From Microbacterium hominis NBRC 15708 (GTDB lineage: Bacteria; Actinomycetota; Actinomycetes; Actinomycetales; Microbacteriaceae), in contig NZ_BCWI01000019.1 in the NCBI RefSeq assembly GCF_001592125.1, positions 1-64,000 of the forward strand: 64,000 bases of DNA, given 5' to 3'. Below the pieces are notes generated by a model. It was not told where the DNA came from. It made no database searches and saw nothing but the letters and a program-made list of their open reading frames with translations. Made by a program: the position numbers and the translations under genes. This document shows, piece after piece, positions 45,543 through 54,702 of the stretch. The first letter of the stretch is position 1. Every line of letters begins with the position of its first letter.

Positions 45543-45557
45543 GGGCGGATGCCGGGG

Positions 45558-46745
45558 TCAGCGCGCGCCGAGCAGGTGCTCGGTGGCGAGCTGCTGCAGC
45601 CGGACGAAGCCGAAGCCCTTGCCGCCGAGGTACGCGTCGGTGTCGAAGTCCTCGTAGGCGGAGCGGTCGGCGACGAAGTCGTCGTAGCTCTCGCCCTCGG
45701 CGAACGTCGGCTGCGCCAGCTCCGCGACGCGCGCGGCGGCGAGCGCCTCCTGCACCTCGGGGTCGGCGCGGAACGCGGCCGCACGCTCCTTGAGCAGCAG
45801 GTACGTGCGCATGTTGGCGGCTGCCGAGTCCCAGACACCCGTCTCGTCCTCGGTGCGCGACGGCTTGTAGTCGAAGTGACGGGGGCCCTCGTACGACTGC
45901 CCGCCGTTCGGGCCGCCGTTCTCGAGCAGGTCGACGAGCGCGAACGCGTTGTGCAGGTCGCCGTGACCGAACACGAGGTCCTGGTCGTACTTGATGCCGC
46001 GCTGGCCGTTGAGGTCGATGTGGAAGAGCTTGCCGTGGTACAGCGCCTGCGCGATGCCGGCCGCGAAGTTCAGCCCGGCCATCTGCTCGTGGCCGACCTC
46101 GGGGTTGAGGCCGACGAGCTCGGGACGCTCGAGCGAGTCGATGAACGCGAGGGCGTGACCCACGGTCGGCAGCAGGATGTCGCCGCGCGGCTCGTTCGGC
46201 TTCGGCTCGATCGCGAAGCGGATGTCGTAGCCCTTGTCGACCACGTAGTCGCCGAGGAAGTTGACGGCCTCGCGGTAGCGCTCCAGCGCCTGGCGGATGT
46301 CCTTCGCGGAGTCGTACTCGGCGCCCTCGCGGCCGCCCCACATCACGAAGGTCTGCGCGCCCAGCTCGGCGCCGAGGTCGATCTGGCGCAGCACCTTGCG
46401 GATCGCGAAGCGACGCACGTCGCGGTCGTTCGAGGTGAACCCGCCGTCCTTGAAGACGGGGGCGCTGAAAAGGTTGGTCGTGACCATCGGCACGGTGAGG
46501 CCGGTCGCGTCCAGCGCGCCCTTCAGCCGGTCGATCTGATGCTGCCGGTCCGCCTCGGAGGAGCCGAACGCGAACAGGTCGTCGTCGTGGAAGGTGAGGC
46601 CGTACGCGCCGAGCTCGGCGAGCTTCTCGACCGCGTGGACGACGTCGAGCGGCGGACGGGTCGGCCCGCCGAACGGGTCGGTGCCGTTGTAGCCGATGGT
46701 CCAGAGACCGAAGGTGAACTTGTCGGCGGGGGTCGGGACGGTCAT
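45558..46745 (-). CDS. xylA: Xylose isomerase
   Basis: 395 residues, TIM-barrel metalloenzyme converting D-xylose to D-xylulose. [13 protein letters not shown], catalytic H53 in TFHDDDLF, metal-binding glutamate in [11 protein letters not shown] and the HID motif in LFHIDLNGQ are intact; length and motifs fit the actinobacterial class I enzyme. AAGGAG before the ATG. Its promoter and an operator lie in the divergent gap shared with the ROK repressor; a small hairpin ACTCCC/GGGAGT is in the 5' leader. Confidence 0.96.
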   Translation of the reverse strand: MTVPTPADKFTFGLWTIGYNGTDPFGGPTRPPLDVVHAVEKLAELGAYGLTFHDDDLFAFGSSEADRQHQIDRLKGALDATGLTVPMVTTNLFSAPVFKDGGFTSNDRDVRRFAIRKVLRQIDLGAELGAQTFVMWGGREGAEYDSAKDIRQALERYREAVNFLGDYVVDKGYDIRFAIEPKPNEPRGDILLPTVGHALAFIDSLERPELVGLNPEVGHEQMAGLNFAAGIAQALYHGKLFHIDLNGQRGIKYDQDLVFGHGDLHNAFALVDLLENGGPNGGQSYEGPRHFDYKPSRTEDETGVWDSAAANMRTYLLLKERAAAFRADPEVQEALAAARVAELAQPTFAEGESYDDFVADRSAYEDFDTDAYLGGKGFGFVRLQQLATEHLLGAR

Positions 46746-46781
46746 GGCGCTCCTTCGCGAGGACTCCCGTGAGGGAGTTTT

Positions 46782-46796
46782 GTTGTTAGTCACAAC
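46782..46796. promoter_or_regulatory. Candidate XylR (ROK) operator
   Basis: GTTGT-TAGTC-ACAAC is a perfect inverted repeat of 5-bp arms overlapping the predicted transcription start of xylA (about 46789). A repressor bound there would block xylA. Confidence 0.55.
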
Positions 46797-46801
46797 CTAT
46801 A
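46796..46801 (-). promoter_or_regulatory. xylA -10 box (TATAGG)
   Basis: Reverse-strand TATAGG lies in the only AT-rich stretch of the divergent gap, giving a leader of about 45 nt for xylA. The -35 is not clear. Confidence 0.45.
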
Positions 46802-46847
46802 CCACGACGCACCCTCCGTCCACCACGCCCACCGGCATCCGCGCCTC

Positions 46848-46853
46848 TAGGGT
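46848..46853 (+). promoter_or_regulatory. -10 box TAGGGT for the leaderless ROK gene
   Basis: TAGGGT is 6 nt before the GTG start at 46860; no ribosome-binding site is present. Confidence 0.55.
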
Positions 46854-46859
46854 GGACGC

Positions 46860-48032
46860 GTGGCACGCGCAGAGGGAACCGTCGAGGGCGTCCGTCGCGC
46901 CAACCTCTCACGGGTGCTGCGGCTCGTGCACGAAGACGGCCCACTCTCGCGTGCCGCCCTGACCGAGTCGACGGGTCTGAACCGCTCCACGATCGGGGCC
47001 CTCGTCGCCGACCTCGTCGCGGCGGGACTCGCCAGCGAGGGCGCCCCGGAGGTGCATCGCCGCGTCGGGCGCCCCTCCCCCTCCGTCGCGGCCGCGCCGG
47101 ACGTCGTCGCGATCGCGGTGAACCCCGAGGTGGACGCGCTCACCGTGGCGGCGATCGGGCTCGATCGCACGATCGTGCTGCGCGAGCGCATCGAGCTGGA
47201 GGGACTGATCTCGGCCGCGCAGGCCGTCGAGCTCACCACCGGCGTCACCGACCGGTGGCGCGGGGGCGAGCTCGCCGCCCACCGCATCGCGGGCATCGGC
47301 GTGGCCGTGCCCGGCCTCGTGCGCACCGCCGACGGCCTGGTGCGCCGCGCGCCGCACCTCGACTGGACCGACGCCCCGCTACGCGACACCCTCGCCCGCG
47401 CGAGCGGGCTGCCGGTCGCGATCGACAACGACGCCACGCTCGGCGCCCTCGCCGAGAGCATGTACGGCGCGGGCCGCGACGTGAGCGACCTGATCTACCT
47501 CAACGGCGGCGCGAGCGGCATCGGCGGCGGGCTGGTGATCGGCGGGCGCCTCGTGCGCGGCGCCGGCGGCTACGCGGGCGAGCTGGGCCAGAACCGCCCC
47601 GGGATCGCACAGCCCGCCGACCGCCGCTCCGGCGCGCAGGGCACGCTGGAGGACGAGGTGAGCCGGTCGCGACTGCTCGCCGTCGTCGGCCTGCACAGCG
47701 CGGACGAGCCGACGCTCGAGCGGGCGATCCGCGAATCGCGCAGTGTGGAGGTGGCCGCCGAGGTCGAGCGCCAGCGCCGCATCCTGGCGACGGCGCTCGC
47801 CAACGCCGTCAACGTGCTCAACCCGTCGACCGTCGTGCTGGGCGGCTTCCTCGCGACGATCCTGGATCAGGATGCCGAGGCCCTCCTGTCCGCCGTGCGC
47901 GCGCAGGCCATGGCGATGAACGCCGAGGACCTGCAGCTGCGCCCGGCCGACCTCGGCCCCGACCGCCTGCTCGTCGGCGCCGCCGAGATCGCGTTCGAGG
48001 CGCTGCTGACCGATCCGCTGACGCCCGCGTGA
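46860..48032 (+). CDS. xylR: ROK family xylose repressor
   Basis: 390 residues: N-terminal winged HTH (SRVLRLVHEDGPLSRAALTE and LNRSTIGALVADL, about 15-60) then a ROK sugar-binding domain with IDNDATLGALAE and the loop GGASGIGGGLVIGG. The zinc-binding CxCGxxGC motif of ROK kinases is replaced (QNRPGIAQPADRRSG), so it is a regulator without that metal site. Divergent from xylA, so most likely the xylose-responsive repressor. Confidence 0.88.
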   Translation: MARAEGTVEGVRRANLSRVLRLVHEDGPLSRAALTESTGLNRSTIGALVADLVAAGLASEGAPEVHRRVGRPSPSVAAAPDVVAIAVNPEVDALTVAAIGLDRTIVLRERIELEGLISAAQAVELTTGVTDRWRGGELAAHRIAGIGVAVPGLVRTADGLVRRAPHLDWTDAPLRDTLARASGLPVAIDNDATLGALAESMYGAGRDVSDLIYLNGGASGIGGGLVIGGRLVRGAGGYAGELGQNRPGIAQPADRRSGAQGTLEDEVSRSRLLAVVGLHSADEPTLERAIRESRSVEVAAEVERQRRILATALANAVNVLNPSTVVLGGFLATILDQDAEALLSAVRAQAMAMNAEDLQLRPADLGPDRLLVGAAEIAFEALLTDPLTPA

Positions 48033-48087
48033 CGGCCCGACGCCGGGAGCGACCGGCGCCGCGCACCCCGGACGGCGCGGCCGTCAC
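48029..48087. terminator. Inverted repeat between convergent xylR and SIS genes
   Basis: GTGACGGCC (48029-48037) is complementary to GGCCGTCAC (48079-48087); each arm contains a stop codon of the facing gene. Probably a bidirectional terminator with a 41-bp loop. Confidence 0.6.
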
Positions 48088-48650
48088 TCGAAGTTGCGGT
48101 GCCGTGCCACGAGGTCTTCGAACTTCGCGCCCGTGCGACGCACGAGCATGAGGTACAGCACGTCCCAGAAGATCCAGAGCGACTGCTCGAAGAGGCTCCC
48201 CATCGCCTGGATGGTCGGCACCAGGCCGCTCGGGTCGTCGGCGCCGTAGGTGTGGGCCGGGATCGTCAGCACGATGTCGGCGAGCTGTGCGGTCGGCCCG
48301 TCGGGGACCGCCGTGGCCACGAGCAGCGTCGCGCCGGTCTTCTTGACCTGCTCGGCGATGTAGTGCAGGTGCGGGATGTTCGCCGGCCCCGAGGGCATGA
48401 TGAACAGGTCATCGGCGGTGACGGCGGGGGTGGTGTCGTCCCAGCCCCAGTGCACGGTCTTGCCGAAGTGCGTCAGCCGCATGGCGAACGCCTTCGACCC
48501 CAGCCCCTCGCGGCCGATGCCGAGGACGAAGATGCGCTGGTGCTTCTCGAGCGCATCGAGGGCGGCGTCGATGTTGTCGAGCGGAACCCGACGGAACACC
48601 TCCCCCAGCTCCTCGACGACGGTCGCGCTGATCTCGCGGAACTCCGACAT
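48084..48650 (-). CDS. SIS-domain sugar-phosphate isomerase (HxlB-like)
   Basis: 188 residues, one SIS domain: FVLGIGREGLGSKAFAMRL binds the phosphosugar, followed by SGPANIPHLHYIAEQVKKTGA and the acidic helix AMGSLFEQSLWIFWD that carries the catalytic glutamate. Length and sequence fit 6-phospho-3-hexuloisomerases, but no hexulose-phosphate synthase is nearby. It is the last gene after the ribose-type ABC importer (25-bp gap), so it probably isomerises the phosphorylated imported sugar. Confidence 0.85.
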   Translation of the reverse strand: MSEFREISATVVEELGEVFRRVPLDNIDAALDALEKHQRIFVLGIGREGLGSKAFAMRLTHFGKTVHWGWDDTTPAVTADDLFIMPSGPANIPHLHYIAEQVKKTGATLLVATAVPDGPTAQLADIVLTIPAHTYGADDPSGLVPTIQAMGSLFEQSLWIFWDVLYLMLVRRTGAKFEDLVARHRNFE

Positions 48651-48675
48651 GGACGGTCCTTTCTGTGTCGTGCGG

Positions 48676-49698
48676 TCAGTGGGCGGCGGTCCGGCCGCCC
48701 CAGCGGCCGACCAGCAGCGCGAGGAGGATGACGGCACCGTACACGGCGTTGATCCAGAACGTGGGGACGCCGGCGAGCGTCAGCACGTTGGTCAGGGTAC
48801 CCAGCAACAGCACGCCCATGAGCGCCCCGACGATCCGCCCCTGCCCGCCGTTGAGCTGCACGCCGCCGATGACGGCCGCCGCCAGGGCGCTGAAGATGAG
48901 GTTGTCGCCCATGCCGCTCGTGACGGAGGCGAGACGGCCGGCGAGCATCATGCCGGCGAAGGCGGCGAGAGCGCTGGCGACGACGAAGGCGGTGATGAGC
49001 ACGGCATCCACGCGGATGCCGGCGGCGCGGGCCGCGTCGGCGTTGCCGCCGATGGCGTAGAGCGCGCGACCCCACGCGGTGTAGCGCAGCACGAGACCGG
49101 CGATCAGGAACAGGATGCCGGTGATCCAGATCGCGGCGGGGATGCCGGCCCAGCGGGCCGAGCCGACATAGCGGAACGCCTCGGGCAGACCCGCGAGCGT
49201 CTTGCCCTGGCTGACGCCGAGGGTGATGCCGCGCAGCAGGATGAGCATCGCGAGCGTGACGATGAACGGATCGAGTTTGACCTTCACGACCAGGAAGCCG
49301 TTGATCAGCCCGATCAGCACCCCGATCGCGAGGGTCACGAGGATCGCGACGCCGGGGCCGATCTCGGAGCCGAGACCGCCCATCGCGGCGGGGACCATGA
49401 GCCACGCGGCGACCATCGGGGCGAGGCCCACGGTGGACTCGAGCGAGATGTCGAGCTTGCCGGTGATGAGGATGAAGGTCAGGCCGATGACGACGATCCC
49501 CAGCTCGGCGGACTGCCGCAGGATCAGGGTCAGGTTCGCGGCCGAGAGGAACGCGGGGCTGACGACCGCACCGACGATGGCGACGATGATGAGGCCCGGC
49601 AGGACGCTCAGCTCGCGAACGTTCTTCACGACGGCGCGCACCACGGGGTTGGTCGCGGGGGCGGGGGTTCGGACGACGGTGGTACGCACGATGTTCAC
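48676..49698 (-). CDS. Ribose-type ABC permease
   Basis: 340 residues, eight to ten membrane segments, RbsC/XylH family. ITGKLDISLESTVGLAPMV and AYAIGGNADAARAAGIRVD-like context and AAVIGGVQLNGGQG are typical. The GTG at 49698 overlaps the ATPase stop (GTGA), so the two are coupled. Transports a monosaccharide or polyol. Confidence 0.92.
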   Translation of the reverse strand: MNIVRTTVVRTPAPATNPVVRAVVKNVRELSVLPGLIIVAIVGAVVSPAFLSAANLTLILRQSAELGIVVIGLTFILITGKLDISLESTVGLAPMVAAWLMVPAAMGGLGSEIGPGVAILVTLAIGVLIGLINGFLVVKVKLDPFIVTLAMLILLRGITLGVSQGKTLAGLPEAFRYVGSARWAGIPAAIWITGILFLIAGLVLRYTAWGRALYAIGGNADAARAAGIRVDAVLITAFVVASALAAFAGMMLAGRLASVTSGMGDNLIFSALAAAVIGGVQLNGGQGRIVGALMGVLLLGTLTNVLTLAGVPTFWINAVYGAVILLALLVGRWGGRTAAH

Positions 49699-51200
49699 TC
49701 CAGGCCTTCGATGGCTCGAACGATGTCTTCTTCGGTGGGGTCGGCGAGCTCGGCCGACACGCGGCCCTCGCGCATGATGAGGACGCGCGAGCTGACCAGC
49801 AGCTCCTCGACGTCGTCGGAGATGAGGATCACGGCCACGCCGTCGGCGAGCGCCCGCAGCATGAGGCCGTAGATCGCGTCCTTGGCGGCGATGTCGACGC
49901 CGGCGGTGGGCGAGATCAGGACGAGGACCCGGGGCTTGCGGGCGAGTGCCCGGGCGAGCACCACCTTCTGCTGGTTGCCGCCGCTGAGGCCGGACACGGC
50001 CAGCGACGGGTCCGGCGGGACGAGCGCGACGTCGGAGATGAGCTCGCGCGAGAGCGCGGTCTGCTTCCGCGGCGAGAACACGCCCGCCGGGGCGAGCTGG
50101 TCCATGATGCCCATGGTCATGTTCTCGGCGACGCTCAGCTGCGGGACGTAGCCGTCGCGGTGGCGGTCGGCGGGGACGAACCCGATCCCGGCGCGCTGGC
50201 TGGCCTTGACGTCGCCGCTGCGGATCGCCGACCCGGCGACGATGACCTCGCCCGACGCCACCGCGCGCAGGCCCGCGATGGCCTCGCCGACGGAGTACTT
50301 GCCCGAGCCGCCGACCCCGCCGATCGCGACGAGCTCGCCGGGGGCCACGGAGAGCGAGACGTCGGTGAACGCCCCGTCCTTCGCCGTCGCGGCGCGCAGC
50401 TCCACCGCGGGCGCGGCATCCGGAGCGGGAGCGACGCTCTCGGCGCGGTGCCGACGCTGCTCCTGCCCGGCGAGCAGCGCCTCGACGAGGTCGTCGGAGC
50501 GGATGTCGTCGCCCCGGCGCGACCACAGCAGCCTGCCGTCGCGCAGCACGGTCGCCGCGTCGCAGATCGCGGTCACCTCGCGCAGGAAGTGCGAGACGAA
50601 CACGAACGTCACGCCCGACTGCTGCAGCTCCTGCACCTTGTCGAACAGGCGGCGGATCGCCGCGCCCTCCAGCTGCACGGTCGGCTCGTCGAGGAGGACG
50701 ATGCGGGTGCCCGACTCGAGCGCCTTGGCGATCGTGAGCATCTGGCGCTCCTCGATCGGGGCGTCCGCGAGCAGCATCTTCGGGTCGAGGCGGATGTTCC
50801 AGTCCGAGAGGATGCGCTCCGACTCGGACCGCATCCTCTTCCACGACACGCGCGCGCCGGAGCCGGGCAGGCGTCCCGCGAAGAGGTTCTCGGCGATCGT
50901 GAGGTTCGCGAACACCGAGGGGCGCTGGTAGACGCACGCGACGCGCTGCTGCCAGGCCTTGGGGTCGGATGCCGGGGGCGCGGCTTCTCCGAAGAAGCTC
51001 ACCGTGCCCGTGTCCGGCGTCTCCAGCCCCGTGATCATGCGCAGGAGCGTGGACTTGCCGGCGCCGTTGCGTCCGATCAGTCCGTGCACCTGGCCGGGGA
51101 GGATCGAGACGGAGACGTCCTGCAGGGCCTTCGTCGCACCGTAGGTCTTGCTGACGCCGTCGATCTGGATGGCGGGCACGGTGGTCGGCGGGGTGGTCAT
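49695..51200 (-). CDS. Ribose-type dual ABC ATPase with one competent site
   Basis: 501 residues. Domain 1 has an intact Walker A (GRNGAGKST) and Walker B (LLDEPT) but its signature is degenerate (APIEERQ for LSGGQ). Domain 2 keeps LSGGNQQK but has Y302 after the Walker A lysine (GSGKY) and LISPT where DEPT is expected. So only the composite site of domain 1 Walker motifs with domain 2 signature should hydrolyse ATP. RbsA-like proteins are often asymmetric; this one is extreme, though related actinobacterial proteins may share it. Confidence 0.9.
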   Translation of the reverse strand: MTTPPTTVPAIQIDGVSKTYGATKALQDVSVSILPGQVHGLIGRNGAGKSTLLRMITGLETPDTGTVSFFGEAAPPASDPKAWQQRVACVYQRPSVFANLTIAENLFAGRLPGSGARVSWKRMRSESERILSDWNIRLDPKMLLADAPIEERQMLTIAKALESGTRIVLLDEPTVQLEGAAIRRLFDKVQELQQSGVTFVFVSHFLREVTAICDAATVLRDGRLLWSRRGDDIRSDDLVEALLAGQEQRRHRAESVAPAPDAAPAVELRAATAKDGAFTDVSLSVAPGELVAIGGVGGSGKYSVGEAIAGLRAVASGEVIVAGSAIRSGDVKASQRAGIGFVPADRHRDGYVPQLSVAENMTMGIMDQLAPAGVFSPRKQTALSRELISDVALVPPDPSLAVSGLSGGNQQKVVLARALARKPRVLVLISPTAGVDIAAKDAIYGLMLRALADGVAVILISDDVEELLVSSRVLIMREGRVSAELADPTEEDIVRAIEGLE

Positions 51201-51238
51201 GACGTCTCCGTCTCGAGGGGTGTCGTGGTGTGGCCGGG

Positions 51239-52318
51239 TCAGTTGGTCGCGCCGAACGCGTCCAGGGCGAACTTCTTGTTGCCCCAGAGGTTCGGGTCGT
51301 CGACGTTGTCCTTGGTCACGACGGGGGTGGGCAGCAGGTCGACGAGGTTGCCGTTGCGCTCCTCGACGACGCTGCCGTGGTCGGTGTTGCCGGCCGTGAA
51401 GGTCTCGCCCTTGATGGCGCGGACGAGGTAGTCCGCGCCGTAGTCGATGTAGTCGGTCATCGGCTGCGCGACCGCGGCGTCCAGCCATCCGTCGCGGATC
51501 GCGGTCATCGCCATGGGGCTCGCGTCGACGGAGACCTGGACGATGTGCCCGGGCTGTCCGGCCGCGATGAGCTTGCCCGCCGACTTGAGCGTGTCGAGGA
51601 TCGTCGGGAAGAAGGTCGCGTCGCTCTGGTTGTAGATGCCCGCGACGTTGCCGTACTGGTTGAGCGCCGTCTCGATGCCGGATGCCGCCTTGGCGGGGTC
51701 CCACTCGGTGGCGACGTTGACCAGCTTGACGTTCGGGTACTTCTGCGTCATGCAGTCGTTGAACCCGTTCGTGCGGTCGCGGCCGTTGGAGGTGACGGGG
51801 TCGCCGTCGAGGGTGATGACGACGGCGTCGGCGGCGACGCGCTTGCCCATCTCCTCGCACGCCAGCTCGCCCATCTTGACGTTGTCGGCGCGGACGATCA
51901 TGGCGATCTTGCCCGAGGCGGGCGCCTCGTCGATCGCGACGATCGGCACGCCGGCGTCGTTGGCGTACTCGATGGCCGGGACGATGGCGTCGGCGTCGCC
52001 GACGGAGATGACCAGGCCCTTGGCGCCCTTGTTGATCAGCGTCTGGATGTCGGTGATCTGCTGCGCGGCGTCGCGGTCGGCGTTTGTCGCGGGGATCGTG
52101 GCGTAGCCGAGCTCGGCGAAGCGCTCCATCGAGCCGACGTTCTCGGCGTTCTGGAACGGGTCGGTGTGCGGCTGCGAGTAGCTCAGCGGCGTGTCGGCGG
52201 GGTTGACGCCGTCACCCGACCCCGACGGGGAGTCGGAGGAGCCCGCGCTGGAACAGCCGACGAGCAGAAGGGCGCCCGCGCCGAGAAGCGCGAGTCCGGT
52301 GATGGGTGAAGTTCGCAT
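51239..52318 (-). CDS. Ribose-type sugar-binding lipoprotein
   Basis: 359 residues. Lipobox LLVGC near residue 22, a Ser/Gly linker, then a type I periplasmic-binding fold (ITDIQTLINKGAKGLVIS, AGVPIVAID, EEMGKRV, DGWLDAAVAQP). Ligand not predictable; the pathway neighbours point to a ketose or polyol. ATG at 52318 follows GAGAGGAAG. First gene of the importer operon, transcribed divergently from the GntR regulator. Confidence 0.92.
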   Translation of the reverse strand: MRTSPITGLALLGAGALLLVGCSSAGSSDSPSGSGDGVNPADTPLSYSQPHTDPFQNAENVGSMERFAELGYATIPATNADRDAAQQITDIQTLINKGAKGLVISVGDADAIVPAIEYANDAGVPIVAIDEAPASGKIAMIVRADNVKMGELACEEMGKRVAADAVVITLDGDPVTSNGRDRTNGFNDCMTQKYPNVKLVNVATEWDPAKAASGIETALNQYGNVAGIYNQSDATFFPTILDTLKSAGKLIAAGQPGHIVQVSVDASPMAMTAIRDGWLDAAVAQPMTDYIDYGADYLVRAIKGETFTAGNTDHGSVVEERNGNLVDLLPTPVVTKDNVDDPNLWGNKKFALDAFGATN

Positions 52319-52394
52319 GCGTACTTCCTCTCTGAAGTGCAGAAGCCTCGGGGGCCGATGGTGTTTCGGGATGCAGGATCCAGGTCCTGCACGT

Positions 52395-52424
52395 ATCGTA
52401 CGTGTTGTACGTACAGAATGTACA
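52395..52424 (-). promoter_or_regulatory. Promoter of the sugar importer operon
   Basis: Reverse strand: -35 TGTACA (52419-52424), 18-bp spacer, -10 TACGAT (52395-52400). The candidate GntR operator fills the spacer, so binding would exclude RNA polymerase. Confidence 0.5.
52403..52420. promoter_or_regulatory. Candidate GntR operator, site 1
   Basis: TGTTGTACGTACAGAATG contains the perfect palindrome TGTACGTACA (52406-52415). The reverse complement of 58663-58680 matches it at 17 of 18 positions, upstream of the aldolase-kinase operon. Related half sites (ACGTATCGTACG, TGTACAGTCG) lie on either side. GntR/UTRA proteins typically bind such short palindromes. Confidence 0.65.
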
Positions 52425-52555
52425 GCGATCACCGAAAAGTTACCAACGGAGGATTCGTGCCGGTATCGCGGATCGGGGTATGCATACCGTCTGTACAGTC
52501 GAATCCAAACGTACGACGAGAGCGCGACGACGCGCACGAGGACGAGGAGAATCAC

Positions 52556-53302
52556 GTGGCGCAGACGATCGAGCGGGTCTCTCCCGTGCCGTACTACGAA
52601 CAGCTGTTCGAGATCCTCCGTGATCGCATCGCGCAGGGCGACATCGCCGAGGAGGAGCGTCTTCCCAGCGAGCTCGAGCTCTGCCGGGAGTTCGGCCTGT
52701 CCCGCGCGACCGTCCGTCAGACCCTCACGAAGCTCGAGAACGAGGGGTACGCGCACCGCATCCCGCGACGCGGCGTCTTCGCCAGCATCCCCGGGCAGAC
52801 CGCGGGCTGGACGGTGCAGGAAGGCTTCCTCGAGTCCCAGCTGCGGCACGGGCGCACCGGCATCTCGACCGTCGTCGTGGACACCGGCTACCGGAGGCCG
52901 GCTCCCCACGTCGCCGAGGCGCTCCAGGTCGGACCGGAGGAGGAGGTGTTCGCCCTCGAGCGCGTGCGGTCCCTCGACGGGGTCGCCGCGATGCTGAGCA
53001 CGAACTGGTTCCCGCGAGAGGTCGCCCGCACCATCGAACGCGAGCCCGGCGTGCTCGACGGCACCGCATCGTTGAACTCGCATCTGCGCGCGGCCGGGTT
53101 CGTCATCAGCGGCGCCCAGCGCATCATCCACGCCCTCCCGGCCCCGGCGGAAGTCGCGGCCCACCTGAACGTGGCCGTCGATCGCCCCGTCCTGCGCGTC
53201 CGGTCGCTCTCGTGGGCGGCCGACGGCACCCGGTTCGACTACTACGAGACGTGGGTGCTCACCGATGTCATCCCCCTCGAGGTCAGCGTCGCGGCCAGCT
53301 GA
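52556..53302 (+). CDS. GntR family (HutC/UTRA type) transcriptional regulator
   Basis: 248 residues: winged HTH at about 12-75 (LPSELELCREFGLSRATVR), then a UTRA ligand domain of the HutC subfamily (LERVRSLDG, NWFPREVA, RVRSLSWAADG). The GTG at 52556 is chosen because AGGAGA precedes it and it begins the conserved domain; longer frames upstream cross the promoter region. Probably represses both the importer operon and the aldolase-kinase operon through TGTACGTACA sites. Its stop is 5 bp from the convergent kinase gene. Confidence 0.9.
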   Translation: MAQTIERVSPVPYYEQLFEILRDRIAQGDIAEEERLPSELELCREFGLSRATVRQTLTKLENEGYAHRIPRRGVFASIPGQTAGWTVQEGFLESQLRHGRTGISTVVVDTGYRRPAPHVAEALQVGPEEEVFALERVRSLDGVAAMLSTNWFPREVARTIEREPGVLDGTASLNSHLRAAGFVISGAQRIIHALPAPAEVAAHLNVAVDRPVLRVRSLSWAADGTRFDYYETWVLTDVIPLEVSVAAS

Positions 53303-53307
53303 GCCCG

Positions 53308-54651
53308 TCAGCCGAGCAGGCCCGTCGCGAACCCGCCGAGGGCGTCGACGGGGTCGGGACGCCAGCCTCGCGCGGTCGCCGCGATCAGCGCGGCGCCCAC
53401 GGCCGTGACCTCCGGCTCGAGGACCGGCACGGTCGGGAACCCGTTGACGGCCGATTTGATCGCGATCCAGCCGGGCGAGCGCACCCACCCGCCCGCCACC
53501 CGCACGGCCGCGGCCCCGCCCACGTGGCGCCGCACGGCGTCGACGGCGTCGCGCCCCGAGAGGGCCAGCGCCCCGAGCACCGCGGAGGCCCGTGCGACCG
53601 GATCCGTCGGTGCCCCCGGCGCATACGCGGGCTCGCCCCCGCCGCGGCGTCCCGGAACGAACCAGCCCGAATCCCACACCTCCCGGGGCGGCACCCGCCC
53701 GATGAGCAGGTGGCGGATCGCGCGGGCCACATCGGGATCGCGCGAGGCCCACTGCACGTTGCGCGCCAGCTCTTCGACGCGCAGCAGCGTGCGTCCCGAC
53801 GACCGGATGCCGGGAGCCACGTCGACCTGGTCATCACCGTGCCCGCGCACCTCGGCGGACTGTGCGACCACGACCTCGGCGGTGCCCATCGAGTCGAGGA
53901 TCGCCCCCGGCACCATCAGCTGCACACCCCAGCCCCCGATCGGATGATCGTGACCGCCGGCGACGGCGACGGCATCCGCGGCCACCACTCCCGCCGCACG
54001 CAGAACCGGCGAGATGATCGGCCCGACGACGTCGCCGGTGCGCACGACGGGAGGAAGGAGGCCGGGATCGCCCAGCGTGAGCGCCACCCGGTCGGCATCC
54101 CACGCGCGATCGCGGCTGCGCCACGCCGCGGTTCGCGAGGCCAGGGTGTCGCTGAGGAACCGGCGCCCCGTCCACCGCACCGCGGGCAGGTCGGTCAAGG
54201 CGATCCACGACGCGGCGCGATCGGCGCCCGCGTGGGCGCGTGCCCAGCTCCAGCCGACGAGGGTGCGAACGGGGTCGGTGTCGACGTCGAAGCCCTCATC
54301 GCCCACCAGGTCGGAGCGCAACCGGCGGAACGTCTCCTGCCGGCGCGGGTCGAACCAGGCCATCGCGGGCATCAACGGCGCGAGGTCGTCGTCGACGAGG
54401 ATGCCGTCCTCTCCGATTCCGGCCACGCACAGCGCATGCGCCTCGCGCCCGCCGCCGCACACCTCGACGACCATGTCCTCGACGGCGGCGACGAGGGCTG
54501 CGGCATCGACCGACAGGTCATCGGCCAGGCGACGGGTGGGGCGGCTCGCCCTGGCGACGACCCCGCCCTCCGCGGTCAGCGCGACGACCTTCGTGTTCGT
54601 GCTGCCGATGTCGATGCCCACCGCCACGGGCACACGCGAGCGCAGGGACAC
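53308..54651 (-). CDS. FGGY-family carbohydrate kinase A
   Basis: 447 residues. Phosphate loop GIDIGSTNTKVVAL, catalytic-site region GGHDHPIGGWG and the C-terminal ATP-site stretch VRVAGGWVRSPGW place it in FGGY, but it is not close to xylulokinase or glycerol kinase by eye and lacks the usual second FGGY signature. GTG start at 54651 with GGGAGGAG upstream. Last of three consecutive FGGY kinase genes. Substrate unknown. Confidence 0.85.
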   Translation of the reverse strand: MSLRSRVPVAVGIDIGSTNTKVVALTAEGGVVARASRPTRRLADDLSVDAAALVAAVEDMVVEVCGGGREAHALCVAGIGEDGILVDDDLAPLMPAMAWFDPRRQETFRRLRSDLVGDEGFDVDTDPVRTLVGWSWARAHAGADRAASWIALTDLPAVRWTGRRFLSDTLASRTAAWRSRDRAWDADRVALTLGDPGLLPPVVRTGDVVGPIISPVLRAAGVVAADAVAVAGGHDHPIGGWGVQLMVPGAILDSMGTAEVVVAQSAEVRGHGDDQVDVAPGIRSSGRTLLRVEELARNVQWASRDPDVARAIRHLLIGRVPPREVWDSGWFVPGRRGGGEPAYAPGAPTDPVARASAVLGALALSGRDAVDAVRRHVGGAAAVRVAGGWVRSPGWIAIKSAVNGFPTVPVLEPEVTAVGAALIAATARGWRPDPVDALGGFATGLLG

Positions 54652-54702
54652 CGTCGACTCCTCCCGAAGACAGCAAGGGCCGTCGCGGACCTCTCCTCGA
54701 CC

